Part shown: positions 35,483 through 44,796 of the stretch, piece by piece
How the letters are laid out: each line of letters starts with the position of its first letter
Position numbering within the stretch: position 1 is the first letter of the stretch
Assembly: GCF_000576425.1 (NCBI RefSeq)
Contig: NZ_KK069989.1
Location: 1 to 64,000, forward strand
Reading direction: 5' to 3'
Length of the DNA stretch: 64,000 nt
DNA from: Brachybacterium phenoliresistens
Lineage (GTDB): Bacteria; Actinomycetota; Actinomycetes; Actinomycetales; Dermabacteraceae
Position numbers and translations under genes: made by a program
The notes under the pieces: model-generated
The model's input: the letters and a program-made list of their open reading frames with translations, nothing else
Databases searched by the model: none
What the model was told of the DNA's origin: nothing

Positions 35483-36574
35483 ATGGCGACGACGCTGCGA
35501 GACGTGGCCGCCCGCGCCGGGGTGTCGGTCGCGACCGCCTCGCGGGCCCTGCAGGGGTCCGAGCGCATCGGCGAGGCCACCCGGGAACGGGTCCGGGCGG
35601 CCGCGGCGGCGCTGGCCTACACCCCCAACCGCACCGCCCGGGCGCTGAGCACGGGGCGCACGGCGACCCTGGGCCTCATCGTCCCGGACCTGCTGAACCC
35701 GTTCTTCCCGGCCGTGGTCAAGGGCGCTCAGGCCCGCGCCCGCGAGCTCGGTCTGCAGCTGCTGCTGGCCGACACCGACGAGTCCCCCGCCGAGGAGCTC
35801 CCGCTGGTGCGCACCCTCGCCCCGCAGGTCGACGGGGTGATCCTCTGCTCGAGCCGGATGGACGAGGACGAGCTCGGCCAGGCCGCCTCGCTCACCCGCA
35901 CGGTGCTGGTCAACCGCGAGCACGGGCAGCTGCCGTCGGTCGTGCTCGACCCGGGGCCCGGCGTCGAGGCCGCCCTGCGGCATCTCCACGCCCTCGGCCA
36001 CACCCGGATCGGGTACGTGGGCGGCCCGGCGACCTCCAGCTCCGACGACCGGCGCCGCCGCAGCCTCGCGGAGCTGGCCCCGCGGATCGGCCTCGAGGTC
36101 GTCCCGCTGGGTGCGCGGAAGCCCGATGCCGCCGGCGGCGCCGCGGCCGCCGAGGAGCTGCTGGCCCTCCGGCTCGGCGCCGCGATCGTCTACAACGACC
36201 TGATGGCGCTAGGGCTGATGGACCGCCTGCGCACCTTCGGGCTGGACGTCCCGAGGGACGTCAGCGTCATCGGGTGGGACGACATCGAGTTCTCCGCGAT
36301 GGCCCGGCCCGCCCTGTCCACGGTGCGCATGCCCCGCCGCGAGGCCGGGCGCACGGCGGTGGACCTGCTGGGCGAGATCATCGCCGGCGGCACCGGCGGG
36401 GCGATCCGCCTGGGGACCGAGCTGGTCCTGCGCGCCAGCACCTCCCGTGCCCCCCTCCGCATCGACGAGGCCCGCCCCGACGGCGAGCTGCGCATCTCCC
36501 TTCCCGATCCCGAGCGAGGGACCTCCTCGCCCGCGAGCCCCCTCCCCGAGCTCCAGGAGCACACGAGCCCATGA
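35483..36574 (+). CDS. LacI-family transcriptional regulator, likely of uronate genes
   Basis: A 363-residue regulator. The N-terminal helix-turn-helix and hinge read TLRDVAARAGVSVATASRALQG ... YTPNRTARAL, followed by a periplasmic-binding-like sensor domain (LGLIVPDLLNPFFPAVVKGAQ ... VIGWDDIEFSAMARPALSTVR). It is probably a repressor released by a uronate intermediate. Two LacI-type operators lie in its promoter region. The C-terminal 35 residues after the usual end are an extra acidic/Ser-Pro tail. Its stop overlaps the next gene as ATGA, so it is co-translated with the reductase. Confidence 0.9.
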   Translation: MATTLRDVAARAGVSVATASRALQGSERIGEATRERVRAAAAALAYTPNRTARALSTGRTATLGLIVPDLLNPFFPAVVKGAQARARELGLQLLLADTDESPAEELPLVRTLAPQVDGVILCSSRMDEDELGQAASLTRTVLVNREHGQLPSVVLDPGPGVEAALRHLHALGHTRIGYVGGPATSSSDDRRRRSLAELAPRIGLEVVPLGARKPDAAGGAAAAEELLALRLGAAIVYNDLMALGLMDRLRTFGLDVPRDVSVIGWDDIEFSAMARPALSTVRMPRREAGRTAVDLLGEIIAGGTGGAIRLGTELVLRASTSRAPLRIDEARPDGELRISLPDPERGTSSPASPLPELQEHTSP

Positions 36575-38019
36575 CCCGACTGGACCGCACCTCCCTGCCG
36601 ACCCTCACCCCGCGGGAGGACCTCGTCCTGCCCTCGCACCTGCCGGCCGACGGCGCGCCCTCCGGGATCGTCCACTTCGGCATCGGCGCCTTCCACCGCG
36701 CCCACCAGGCGGTCATCACGCAGGCGGCGATGGAGGCCACCGGCGACGATTCGTGGTGGATCACCGGCGTCACGCAGCGCTCGGACTCCGTGCGCCGCCA
36801 GCTCGCCCCCCAGGACGGCCTCTACACGGTCCTGGAGAAGTCGCCCGCCGGGGCGAAGGCCCAGGTCATCAGCGCCGTCCGGGAGGTGATCTTCCCCGCC
36901 GAGCAGCAGGACCGGCTGGATGCGCTGCTGGCGGACCCGGCCCTGCGGATCATCACCCTCACCGTCACCGAGAAGGGCTACCGGCGCCGCGCCGACGGCC
37001 GCCTGGACCTGTCCGACCCGCTGGTGGCCGCCGACATCGCCGGGGGAGCAGGGGCCGCACCGGCCTCCGCCGTCGGGCGGCTGGCCCGCGGCCTGCAGGG
37101 CCGCGCCCGCGCCGGCGGCGCCCCGATCACCGTCGTGTGCTGCGACAACCTCACCGCCAACGGCGAGGTCCTGGAGCGTCTGGTGCGGGACTTCGCCGAG
37201 GCCCTCCCCGCCGCCGAGGCCGAGGAGCTCACCGCCTTCCTGGACGCCCACGTCCGCTTCCCGTCCACGATGGTCGACCGGATCGTCCCCGCCACCACCG
37301 ACGCCGACCGCACCGAGGGCCGCGCCATCCTGGGCCTGGAGGACGCCGGCCTGGTGGTCGCCGAACCCTTCCTGCAGTGGGTCGTCGAGGACTCCTTCGC
37401 CGGGGAGCGGCCCGCCTGGGAGCAGGGCGGCGCCCAGCTCACCGCGGACGTCGCGCCCTTCGAGCTGATGAAGCTGCGCACCCTCAACGGAGCCCACTCG
37501 ACCCTCGCCTATCTCGGCGCGCTGCGCGGCCACGAGACCATCGCCGAGTCCGTCGCGGACCCGCAGGTGCTGCAGGCCGCCCGCGACCTCATCGCGCAGG
37601 ACGTCATCCCCACGCTCACCGCCCCCGACGGCACCGACCTCGTCGCCTACGGGGAGACCGTGCTCGAGCGCTTCGCGAACCCGGCGCTCGCGCACCGCAC
37701 CGTGCAGATCGCCATGGACGGCTCCCAGAAGCTGCCGCTGCGGCTGCTCGGCACGATCCGCGACCGTCGCACCGCGGGCGCCGAGCCGCTGGCCGCCGCC
37801 CGCGGCGTCGCCGCCTGGATGGCCTACGTGGCCTCCGACCTCCCCCTGGACGACCCGATCGCGGACCGTCTCGCGCAACTGGCCCGAGGCCGCACCGACG
37901 CCGGGGCGATCGTCGAGAACCTCCTCGGGGTCCGCGAGGTGTTCGGCGAGGACCTCCCCGCGGACGCCTGGCTGCGCGGGGTGCTGCGGGACGAGGTGGC
38001 ATGCCTGCTCGCGCGGTGA
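36571..38019 (+). CDS. uxuB: Mannitol-dehydrogenase-family reductase (fructuronate/tagaturonate reductase type)
   Basis: A 482-residue long-chain polyol dehydrogenase. The N-terminal nucleotide segment is IVHFGIGAFHRAHQAV, followed by TLTVTEKGYRR, CCDNLTANGEVLERLV and VDRIVPATTD. The catalytic motif ELMKLRTLNGAHSTLAYLG has the conserved Lys near residue 301. In context it would reduce tagaturonate or fructuronate, from the isomerase, to altronate or mannonate. Altronate dehydratase in the facing operon favours tagaturonate; mannonate dehydratase is absent. The symbol follows the usual family name. Overlaps lacI by 4 bases and the next gene by 19. Confidence 0.85.
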   Translation: MTRLDRTSLPTLTPREDLVLPSHLPADGAPSGIVHFGIGAFHRAHQAVITQAAMEATGDDSWWITGVTQRSDSVRRQLAPQDGLYTVLEKSPAGAKAQVISAVREVIFPAEQQDRLDALLADPALRIITLTVTEKGYRRRADGRLDLSDPLVAADIAGGAGAAPASAVGRLARGLQGRARAGGAPITVVCCDNLTANGEVLERLVRDFAEALPAAEAEELTAFLDAHVRFPSTMVDRIVPATTDADRTEGRAILGLEDAGLVVAEPFLQWVVEDSFAGERPAWEQGGAQLTADVAPFELMKLRTLNGAHSTLAYLGALRGHETIAESVADPQVLQAARDLIAQDVIPTLTAPDGTDLVAYGETVLERFANPALAHRTVQIAMDGSQKLPLRLLGTIRDRRTAGAEPLAAARGVAAWMAYVASDLPLDDPIADRLAQLARGRTDAGAIVENLLGVREVFGEDLPADAWLRGVLRDEVACLLAR

Positions 38020-40562
38020 CCCTCGCCCAGGCCCGGGCCGGCCTCGCGGACCCGGACCCCTCCGCGCGGCCGATGATGCGCTGGTGGTGGTTCGGGCCCG
38101 AGGTCGAGCACGCCGAGATCGACCGCGAGCTGCGGGCCATGGCCGCGGCCGGGATCGGCGGCGCCGAGGTCGCCTTCGTCTACCCGCTGCGGGAGACGAC
38201 CACCCCCTTCCTCTCGCCGGCCCATCGCGAGGCCCTCGCCCATGCGGCCCGCACCGCCCGGGAGCTGGGGCTGCGTTTCGACGTGACACTCGGCAGCGGC
38301 TGGTCCTACGGCGGCGGGCACATCGGCCCCGAGCATGCCGCGCGCCGGCTGCACTGGGAGCGCCGGGACATCGGCCTCGAGAGCCTCGCCGTGCCGCTGG
38401 ACGGGGGCTGGCCCGGGGACGAGCTGGTGGCCGCCTACCTCGGGGAGGGCGCCGACGCCGCCGACTGGCAGCTGCTGCCCCGCACCGGCGGCACGCTCAC
38501 CATCCCGCCGGGCCGCGGGCCGCGCCGCGTCCTGCTGGCCTGGTCGCGCCCCACGGGCCAGCAGGTCAAGCGGGCCGCCGCGGGAGCCGAGGGGCCCGTG
38601 CTGGACCACTTCAGCGCCGCGGCGACCCGCCGTCACCTCGACGTCGTCGGGACGGCGCTGCTGGACGCCGTCCCCGCAGAGCTCATCGGATCCGTGTTCA
38701 GCGACAGCCTCGAGGTCTACGGCGCCGACTGGACGCCGCGCCTGCCCGAGGAGTTCCGGCGGCGCCGCGGCTACGACCTCCTCCCGGTGCTGCCGCTGGT
38801 CCTGGACGGCGCACGGATCACCGGCGAGGGCGCGGACGTCGACCCGGCCCGCCTGCGCATCGACCTCGGCCGCACGCGCAGCGAGCTCGTCGAGGACGGC
38901 TTCGTGGCCACCTGCCAGGAATGGGCCCGCGAGCACGGGGTCCGCTTCCGCCTGCAGGGCTACGGCGAGCCGCCCATCGAGCTGAGCACCAACCGGCTCG
39001 TCGACCTCATCGAGGGCGAGGGGGTGGGCTGGAAGGGCCTCCCGCAGACCCGATGGGCCACCTCCGCCGCCCACCTCGACGGGCGGGACGACGTCTCCAC
39101 CGAGATCTGGACCTGGGTGCACTCGCCGTCCTTCCGGGCGACTCCGCTGGACCTCAAGGGCGAGGCGCACGAGCACCTGCTGCTCGGCTCGACCCACTTC
39201 GTCGGCCACGGCTGGCCGTACTCGCCGCCCGACGCCCCCGGCCTCGGCTGGGTGTTCTACGCCGCCGGCGCCCTGGACGACCGCAACCCCTGGTGGCCGG
39301 CGATGCCGGAGCTGACCCGGTACCTCACGGGCCTGTGCTGGCTGCTGCGCCAGGGCCGCGGCGTCGCCGACGTGAAGATCTACGTCCCGGCCGACGACGT
39401 GCGCGTCGAGAACCCGGGGCCGCTGGACCTGTGGCGCGCCGTCGCCGCCCGCATCGGACCGGACATCCCCGCCGCGATCCGCGAGAACGGCTACGACCTC
39501 GACCTCGTCGACGACCGCGCCCTGGAGACCCTCGACCCCGCCGAGGTCCCGATCCTCGTCCTTCCCGGCACCCGCCGCCTTCCGGCGGACACCGCGCACC
39601 GGATCGCGGCGATACGCGCCGCCGGCGGCGCCGTCCTGGCGGTCGCGGCCTCCGGCACGACACCGCCGGCCGGCCCCGCCGAGGGCCCGCAGCCGATGGC
39701 AGAGCTCGCGACCGCACACGTCCCGGAGGGCGGCCTCGCCGCCGCCCTGCACGCGGCGCTCGCCCCGGACCTCGCCCTCGACGGCGACGGAGGGGAGATC
39801 GGCGTCGTCCACCGCCGCCTGGAGGACGGCGACGTCTACTTCGTCGCCAACACCGGCCCCCGCACGCGCACCCTTTCGCTGCGGCCGCGCGACGAGCACG
39901 CCGCCTACGAGGCCTGGGACCCGGCCACCGGGCACCGGCGCCCCGTCGACCTGAGCGCCGTGGAGCTGCACCCCTACGCAGCGATCGTGCTGGCCGGCGC
40001 CGATGCCGTGGAGAACGCCGCGGCGAGGGCCGAGACCCTCGCCCCGGCCCGCCCGGACACCGGCGACACGGCGCCCGTCGCGCACCGGAGAGAGCGGGTC
40101 GGCCTGCGCCTCACCGAGGTCGCCGAGCACGTCCACGAGGCAGCTCTCGAGATCGACCCGGCCTGGCTGCGGCCCGGGGCGGGCGTCGTCCTGGACCTGG
40201 GCCCCTGCACGCCCGCGCCCGCCCCCGCGGATGCCCACGGCTACCGCGCCGAGGTCCACGGGCCCGTGCGCGAGATCGCCGTCGTCCGCCTGGACGGGGT
40301 CCAGGTCGGGGTGCTGTGGGATGCTCCCTTCCGCCTCGATCTCACCGAGCATCTGCGCGCGGGCACCAGCACCCTGCGTCTGGAGGTCCACGGGACGGCG
40401 GCCGCGGCGCTCGCCGCCGACCCGCACCTCGACGAGACGGTCGCCGGCGCGCGGCGCGCCTCCGGGGACCGCTTCACGCTGCAGGACCTCGACCGCGCCC
40501 TCGACGAGCACGCGGTGGGTCTGCGGGAGTCCCCGGTGCTGGAGGTGCGCCTCCCGGTCTGA
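38001..40562 (+). CDS. GH106-type alpha-L-rhamnosidase, cytoplasmic
   Basis: An 853-residue glycoside hydrolase. The N-terminus ARPMMRWWWFGPEVEHAEIDRELRAMAAAGIGGAEVAF and GLRFDVTLGSGWSYGG are hallmarks of the GH106/GH101-like group. DSLEVYGADWTPRLPEEFRRRRGYD and the segment around FRLQGYGEPPIELSTN probably line the active site. A galactose-binding-like beta domain ends the protein. No signal peptide. It would release L-rhamnose from imported rhamnosyl-uronides. Two starts are possible: ATG 38001 with a GAGG site, or GTG 38016 overlapping the upstream stop as GTGA. Last gene of the lacI-uxuB operon. Confidence 0.8.
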   Translation: MPARAVTLAQARAGLADPDPSARPMMRWWWFGPEVEHAEIDRELRAMAAAGIGGAEVAFVYPLRETTTPFLSPAHREALAHAARTARELGLRFDVTLGSGWSYGGGHIGPEHAARRLHWERRDIGLESLAVPLDGGWPGDELVAAYLGEGADAADWQLLPRTGGTLTIPPGRGPRRVLLAWSRPTGQQVKRAAAGAEGPVLDHFSAAATRRHLDVVGTALLDAVPAELIGSVFSDSLEVYGADWTPRLPEEFRRRRGYDLLPVLPLVLDGARITGEGADVDPARLRIDLGRTRSELVEDGFVATCQEWAREHGVRFRLQGYGEPPIELSTNRLVDLIEGEGVGWKGLPQTRWATSAAHLDGRDDVSTEIWTWVHSPSFRATPLDLKGEAHEHLLLGSTHFVGHGWPYSPPDAPGLGWVFYAAGALDDRNPWWPAMPELTRYLTGLCWLLRQGRGVADVKIYVPADDVRVENPGPLDLWRAVAARIGPDIPAAIRENGYDLDLVDDRALETLDPAEVPILVLPGTRRLPADTAHRIAAIRAAGGAVLAVAASGTTPPAGPAEGPQPMAELATAHVPEGGLAAALHAALAPDLALDGDGGEIGVVHRRLEDGDVYFVANTGPRTRTLSLRPRDEHAAYEAWDPATGHRRPVDLSAVELHPYAAIVLAGADAVENAAARAETLAPARPDTGDTAPVAHRRERVGLRLTEVAEHVHEAALEIDPAWLRPGAGVVLDLGPCTPAPAPADAHGYRAEVHGPVREIAVVRLDGVQVGVLWDAPFRLDLTEHLRAGTSTLRLEVHGTAAAALAADPHLDETVAGARRASGDRFTLQDLDRALDEHAVGLRESPVLEVRLPV

Positions 40563-40680
40563 CCCGGCATGCCGCCCCTGCCGCGGGCATCGGGATCACC
40601 GCGGCCGCCGGACTCACTGCGGCCGCCGAGATCGGCCGACGCCGGCGTCCCGGGCACACCCGCCGCCGCCGGACATGCCG

Positions 40681-40716
40681 CGGGCCCCGCCCCTCGGGAT
40701 CGAGGAGCAGGGCCCG
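40681..40716. terminator. Two-part hairpin terminator between GH106 and GH78 genes
   Basis: CGGGCCC (40681-40687) pairs with GGGCCCG (40710-40716). Inside, CCTCG (40692-40696) pairs with CGAGG (40701-40705) around GGAT. It lies just past the stop codon of the minus-strand GH78 gene and between convergent genes. Confidence 0.6.
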
Positions 40717-40726
40717 TGGCGGCCGA

Positions 40727-43012
40727 TCAGAACTCGTGCGTCCCCGCGCCGACCTCGTGCGTGGTGCCGTCGGGCAGGACGACCGTCGCGCTCGCGCCCT
40801 CGGGGATGGCCACCTCGAGCTGGAACGGGCCGTCGACGGTGCGCCAGGCCACCTCGATGCGCCCGACGGCCGACTCGTAGGCGCCGCGCGCCCAGTCGAG
40901 GCCCGGCCCCGGGGTGGGCTGGACGAGGATCTGCGAGTAGCCCGGGGCGGCGGGGCGGATCCCGAGGACCACCTGGTAGATCCAGTCGGCCACCGCGCCG
41001 AGGGCGTAGTGGTTGAAGCTCGTCATCTCGCCGGGGTTGATGGATCCGTCCTCGAGCATGGAGTCCCAGCGCTCCCAGATCGTCGTCGCCCCCATGGAGA
41101 CGGGGTAGAGCCAGGACGGGTTCCCCTCCTCCAGCAGCAGGCGGTACGCATCCTCGACATGCCCCGTCTCCGATAGCGCCCAGGTGACGAAGGGCGTGCC
41201 CGCGAAACCGGTGGAGACCCGGTAGCCGGCCGCGCGCACGACCTCGCTGAGCCGTGCCGCGGACTTCTCGCGCAGCTCCTCGGGGAGGATGTCGAAGGCG
41301 ATGGCCAGGGAGTACACCGTCGCGCAGTCGGACAGGACGGTGCCGTCCTCGGAGACGTACGCGGACAGGAACGCCTCGCGGGTGCGGTCGGCCAGCTGCT
41401 GCCAGCGCTGAGCATCGGCCGGCTCGCCGATGAGCTCCGCGGTGCGGGCCGCGAAGCGGGCGGAGCGGATCAGGCAGGCGGTGGCGACCACGCCCTTGTC
41501 GGCCTTCGCATCGGCCGGCGCATGCGGGGACGCATCGGGGTCCAGCCAGTCGCCGAACTGGAACCCGGTGTCCCACAGCCCCGTGGGGGAGAGGGCCTTC
41601 TCGACCGACTCCAGGTGCAGCACCATGCCGGGGTACTGCTCGCGCAGCTGGTCGAGGTCGCCGTACGCGGTCCACAGCGCCTCGGCCACCCAGACGGCGG
41701 CATCGCCCCAGACGGCGGTCGCTCCCTTCCACGCCTCCGCCGCCTCGACATCCGAGCCGGGATCGAAGGCGGCGTACTTGAGGATGTCGGGGATGACGAA
41801 GGGGACGTAGCCCTCGGGGTTCAGGCGGGTCTCGGCCGCCAGGTCGATCAGCCAGGTGTGCAGGAACGACTTCACGTCGAACTGGAAGGCGGAGGTCGCG
41901 GCGTAGGCGGCGATGTCCCCGGTCCAGCCCAGGCGCTCGTCGCGCTGCGGGCAGTCGGTGGGCACCGCCAGGAAGTTGCCGCGCTGGGACCACACGGAGT
42001 TGGAGACCAGCTGGTTCACGCCGGCGTGGGAGGACTCGAACCATCCGGTGCGGGGGATGTCGGAGTGCACGACCACGGCCTCGATCGCGCCGGGGTCCAG
42101 CTCCCCGGGCCAGCCGGTGATCTCGGCGTAGCGGAAGCCGTGGAAGGTGAAGGTCGGCTCGAAGGTCTCCCCGTCGGCCTCGCCGGCCAGCACGATCGTG
42201 TCGGTGGCGGCGGCTCCGCGCAGCGGGCGCGTGCCCAGCTCCTCGTGCTCGAGCACCTCGGCGTGGCGCAGCGTGATCTCGGTGCCGGCGGGCCCGGTGA
42301 CCGTCAGCCGCAGCCACCCCACCAGGTTCTGGCCGAAGTCGACCAGGGTCCTGCCCGAGGGGGAGGTCCAGATCTTCTCGGGGGCGCGGGCCTCGTGGCG
42401 CAGGATCAGCGGGGAGGACTGCTCGATGAGCGTGCCGCGGTCGATGTCGCCGACGGCGGCGGGCACCGGCGCCGGGGCCTCGCGGCGGCGGTCCTCGCGC
42501 TGGCCGCCGTAGATGCTCGCGGACTCGATCGCGGTGGTGGTCGCTCCCCAGGTCTCGTCGGTCGTCACGGTCTGCCTGCTGCCGTCGCGATAGGTGATGA
42601 CCAGGGCGCCGAGGAAGGCGGTGGAGTCCCCGTAGTTGGCCTGGGCGCCGGCGAAGCCGAAGTCGCCGCGCCACCAGCCTCCGGCGAGGACGACGCGCAC
42701 CTCCAGCCGGTCGCCCGCGGCGCGCACCAGCGCGGTCACGTCGAAGCGCTGGACCTGCAGCCGCGTCTCGTAGACGGTCCACCCCGGGCTCAGGACGGCC
42801 TCGCTCACGGGCGTCCCGTCGATGCTCGCCTCGTAGACGCCGTGCGCGGTCGCGAGCAGCTCGGCGCTCTCGACCTGGTCGGCCGGGGAGTCCAGGTCGA
42901 CGGTGCGCAGGAAGGCATGCACGTCGGTGACGGCGCGGGGGAGGGACTCCGGCGCGCAGATGGCGGTCGCGGAGTCCAGGACGGAGAGAGCGGGGGCGGG
43001 GGTCGTGGTCAT
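40727..43012 (-). CDS. GH78 alpha-L-rhamnosidase, cytoplasmic
   Basis: A 761-residue GH78 enzyme. N-terminal beta domains include YEASIDGTPVSEAVLSPGWTVYETRL, a typical Bac_rhamnosid_N segment. The conserved acidic motif VPTDCPQRDERLGWTGDIAAYA begins the catalytic (alpha/alpha)6 barrel, followed by GLWDTGFQFGDWLDP and EMTSFNHYALGAVADWIY. A C-terminal beta domain ends it. No signal peptide, so it cuts rhamnosyl groups inside the cell. The ATG at 43012 fits an AGAGG site; a GTG at 43021 is less likely. An operator of the TTGAAACG type lies directly downstream of its -10 box. Confidence 0.92.
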   Translation of the reverse strand: MTTTPAPALSVLDSATAICAPESLPRAVTDVHAFLRTVDLDSPADQVESAELLATAHGVYEASIDGTPVSEAVLSPGWTVYETRLQVQRFDVTALVRAAGDRLEVRVVLAGGWWRGDFGFAGAQANYGDSTAFLGALVITYRDGSRQTVTTDETWGATTTAIESASIYGGQREDRRREAPAPVPAAVGDIDRGTLIEQSSPLILRHEARAPEKIWTSPSGRTLVDFGQNLVGWLRLTVTGPAGTEITLRHAEVLEHEELGTRPLRGAAATDTIVLAGEADGETFEPTFTFHGFRYAEITGWPGELDPGAIEAVVVHSDIPRTGWFESSHAGVNQLVSNSVWSQRGNFLAVPTDCPQRDERLGWTGDIAAYAATSAFQFDVKSFLHTWLIDLAAETRLNPEGYVPFVIPDILKYAAFDPGSDVEAAEAWKGATAVWGDAAVWVAEALWTAYGDLDQLREQYPGMVLHLESVEKALSPTGLWDTGFQFGDWLDPDASPHAPADAKADKGVVATACLIRSARFAARTAELIGEPADAQRWQQLADRTREAFLSAYVSEDGTVLSDCATVYSLAIAFDILPEELREKSAARLSEVVRAAGYRVSTGFAGTPFVTWALSETGHVEDAYRLLLEEGNPSWLYPVSMGATTIWERWDSMLEDGSINPGEMTSFNHYALGAVADWIYQVVLGIRPAAPGYSQILVQPTPGPGLDWARGAYESAVGRIEVAWRTVDGPFQLEVAIPEGASATVVLPDGTTHEVGAGTHEF

Positions 43013-43164
43013 GGAGAGCACCTCTGGTTCGGTGATGGTCGAGGGATGGTGCGGGAGCCGCGACGGCGGCGTCGCGGCGGAATGCGTCGGTGGGAGCCGG
43101 GCACGGATGCGCCGGCGGGGCGGTCCCGGGTGCGGCGGCGGATCGAGCCACCGGGTGCCAGGGC

Positions 43165-43188
43165 GTGAAACGAATCAACCGGAAGCTA
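43165..43188 (-). promoter_or_regulatory. GH78 promoter -10 box with LacI-type operator
   Basis: On the minus strand TGC-TAGCTT (-10 at 43188-43183) is followed 4 bases later by the operator GTGAAACGAATCAA (43165-43178, plus-strand reading). The same layout, including CTAGCACGC, recurs at the rhaI promoter. A repressor here would block initiation. Confidence 0.65.
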
Positions 43189-43375
43189 GCACGCCGCTGC
43201 GGAGGGCGACAAGCATGCCGGTGAAGGCCTCGGGGCCTCGCCCGGGCCCTGGCGGGCGCCCGGCCCGGGGTCGGTCATCCCGGGCCGCGCCCGCGGCACC
43301 CCCGGCTGGCCTGCCGGTAAGCGTTTCCCCAGGCTGTCCCGGGATTTCGGGAGGTCACGAAGCGGTGTCGCGTCG

Positions 43376-43426
43376 TTGACAGCCGCCGCACCCGGGCCTA
43401 CTCTCGTCATGCTTGGAGCGTTTCAA
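43376..43426 (+). promoter_or_regulatory. Strong promoter and LacI-type operator for the second ABC operon
   Basis: A consensus -35 TTGACA (43376-43381) and -10 TACTCT (43399-43404) are 17 bases apart. The operator TTGGAGCGTTTCAA (43413-43426) starts 9 bases after the -10, over the likely transcription start. Its reverse complement TTGAAACGCTCCAA matches the other sites of the family. Confidence 0.75.
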
Positions 43427-43496
43427 CGACGTTCCTCCCTCAGTCCCTCCGACCCGGACGGGACGCGACCCGACAACGAAGTGGGGACGACCGACC

Positions 43497-44792
43497 ATGT
43501 TCATGAACCGACGCTCTTTCCTCGGCGCGAGCGCCGCGGCAGCCTCCGTCATCGCGATCACCGGCTGCAGCCGCGGCGGTGGCGGCGGCGGAGGGGTCAC
43601 CTTCCTGATCGACAACGATCCCAGCGCCGTGGCCGGGGCGGAGGCGCTCACCGAGGCGTTCAACTCCTCGCAGGAGGAGTACACCTTCTCCGTCGACACG
43701 CGACCCGGCGGCACCGAGGGCGACAACCTCGTCAAGACCCGCCTGTCCACGCAGGACATGCCGGACGTCTTCGTCTACAACTCGGGCTCCCTGTTCCAGG
43801 CCATCCGCCCCACCCAGAACCTCACGGACCTCTCCGACCAGCCGTGGGTCTCCCGTCTGCAGGAGAGCTTCGTGCCGGCCGTCTCCGCGGAGGACAAGGT
43901 GTACGGCGCGCCCTACGGCGGCGCCTCCGCCGGCGGCATCATGTACCACCGCCCCACCTACGAGAAGCTGGGCCTGGAGATCCCGCGGACCTGGGACGAC
44001 TTCATCGCCAACTGCCAGGCCGCCCACGCCGAGGGCGTCACCGGCATCATCCAGAGCTTCGGCGACACCTGGACCTCGCAGCTGCTGGTGCTCGGCGACT
44101 TCCACAACGTCGCGGCCAACAACCCCGACTTCGCCGAGCAGTACACGGCCCACCAGATCGGCTTCGCGACCGATCCCAACGCCCTGCGCGGCTTCGAGCA
44201 CACCGCCGAGGTGTGCAGCTCCGACTTCATCAACGAGGACTACGTCTCGGCCACGTACCAGCAGGCCATCGGGTACGTCGCCGCCGGCGAGGGCGCCCAC
44301 TACCCGATCCTCTCCAGCGCCGTCGCGGAGATCGCCGCGAGCACCCCCGACCTCGTCGAGGACCTCGGGTTCTTCGCCATCCCGGGCGAGGACGCCGCGA
44401 AGAACGGCCTGACCATCTGGCTGCCCAGCGGGATGTACGTCCCCGCCTTCGCGGAGAACCCCGACGCCGCCCTGGCCTTCATCGAATTCGTGACCTCCCA
44501 GGAGGGCCTGGACATCCTCGCCGCGGAGGCCCCGCCGACCGGCCCCTACATGGTCACCGACGTCGACCTGCCCGCCGAGGTCCCCACCGCGACCAAGGAC
44601 CTGCAGGTCTACTTCGACACCGAGGGCGCCACCACCCCCGCGCTCGAGTTCCTCTCCCCGATCAAGGGGCCGAACCTCGAGAACATCCTCATCGAGCTGG
44701 GCACCGGCTCCATCGATGCGAAGACCGCCGCCCAGAACTACGACAAGGACGTCGAGAAGCAGGCCCAGCAGCTGGGCCTGGAGGGCTGGTGA
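43497..44792 (+). CDS. Carbohydrate ABC solute-binding lipoprotein (CUT1 type), rhamnoside locus
   Basis: A 431-residue lipoprotein. It has a twin-Arg-like RRSFLG start, a hydrophobic helix and the lipobox AITGC (Cys24), then a poly-Gly spacer. The mature protein has DNDPSAVAGAEALTEAFN, TRLSTQDMPDVFVYNSGSLFQAIRP and YGAPYGGASAGGIMYHRPTYEKLGLEIPRTWDDF, typical of oligosaccharide-binding proteins. It is a different subfamily from the four other binding proteins in the window. It starts an operon with two permeases behind a strong repressible promoter. Likely ligand: rhamnose-containing oligosaccharides, inferred from neighbours. Confidence 0.9.
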   Translation: MFMNRRSFLGASAAAASVIAITGCSRGGGGGGGVTFLIDNDPSAVAGAEALTEAFNSSQEEYTFSVDTRPGGTEGDNLVKTRLSTQDMPDVFVYNSGSLFQAIRPTQNLTDLSDQPWVSRLQESFVPAVSAEDKVYGAPYGGASAGGIMYHRPTYEKLGLEIPRTWDDFIANCQAAHAEGVTGIIQSFGDTWTSQLLVLGDFHNVAANNPDFAEQYTAHQIGFATDPNALRGFEHTAEVCSSDFINEDYVSATYQQAIGYVAAGEGAHYPILSSAVAEIAASTPDLVEDLGFFAIPGEDAAKNGLTIWLPSGMYVPAFAENPDAALAFIEFVTSQEGLDILAAEAPPTGPYMVTDVDLPAEVPTATKDLQVYFDTEGATTPALEFLSPIKGPNLENILIELGTGSIDAKTAAQNYDKDVEKQAQQLGLEGW

Positions 44793-44796
44793 TCCG

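Larger units (their letters stand above)
43013..43496. other. Intergenic regulatory region between GH78 and the second ABC operon
   Basis: No gene is seen in these 484 bases. The left part is the long leader of the minus-strand GH78 gene, with its promoter and operator at 43165-43188. The middle (43200-43320) is very GC-rich with short GGGCC/GGCCC inverted repeats but no clear element. The right part has a possible LacI-type site GGTAAGCGTTTCC (43317-43329) and the strong promoter/operator at 43376-43426. Confidence 0.6.

Noticed and set aside
38001-40562. GH101 endo-alpha-N-acetylgalactosaminidase
   Set aside because: The N-terminal RWWW and GSGWSYGG motifs and the location in a uronate/rhamnose region fit the GH106-like group better.
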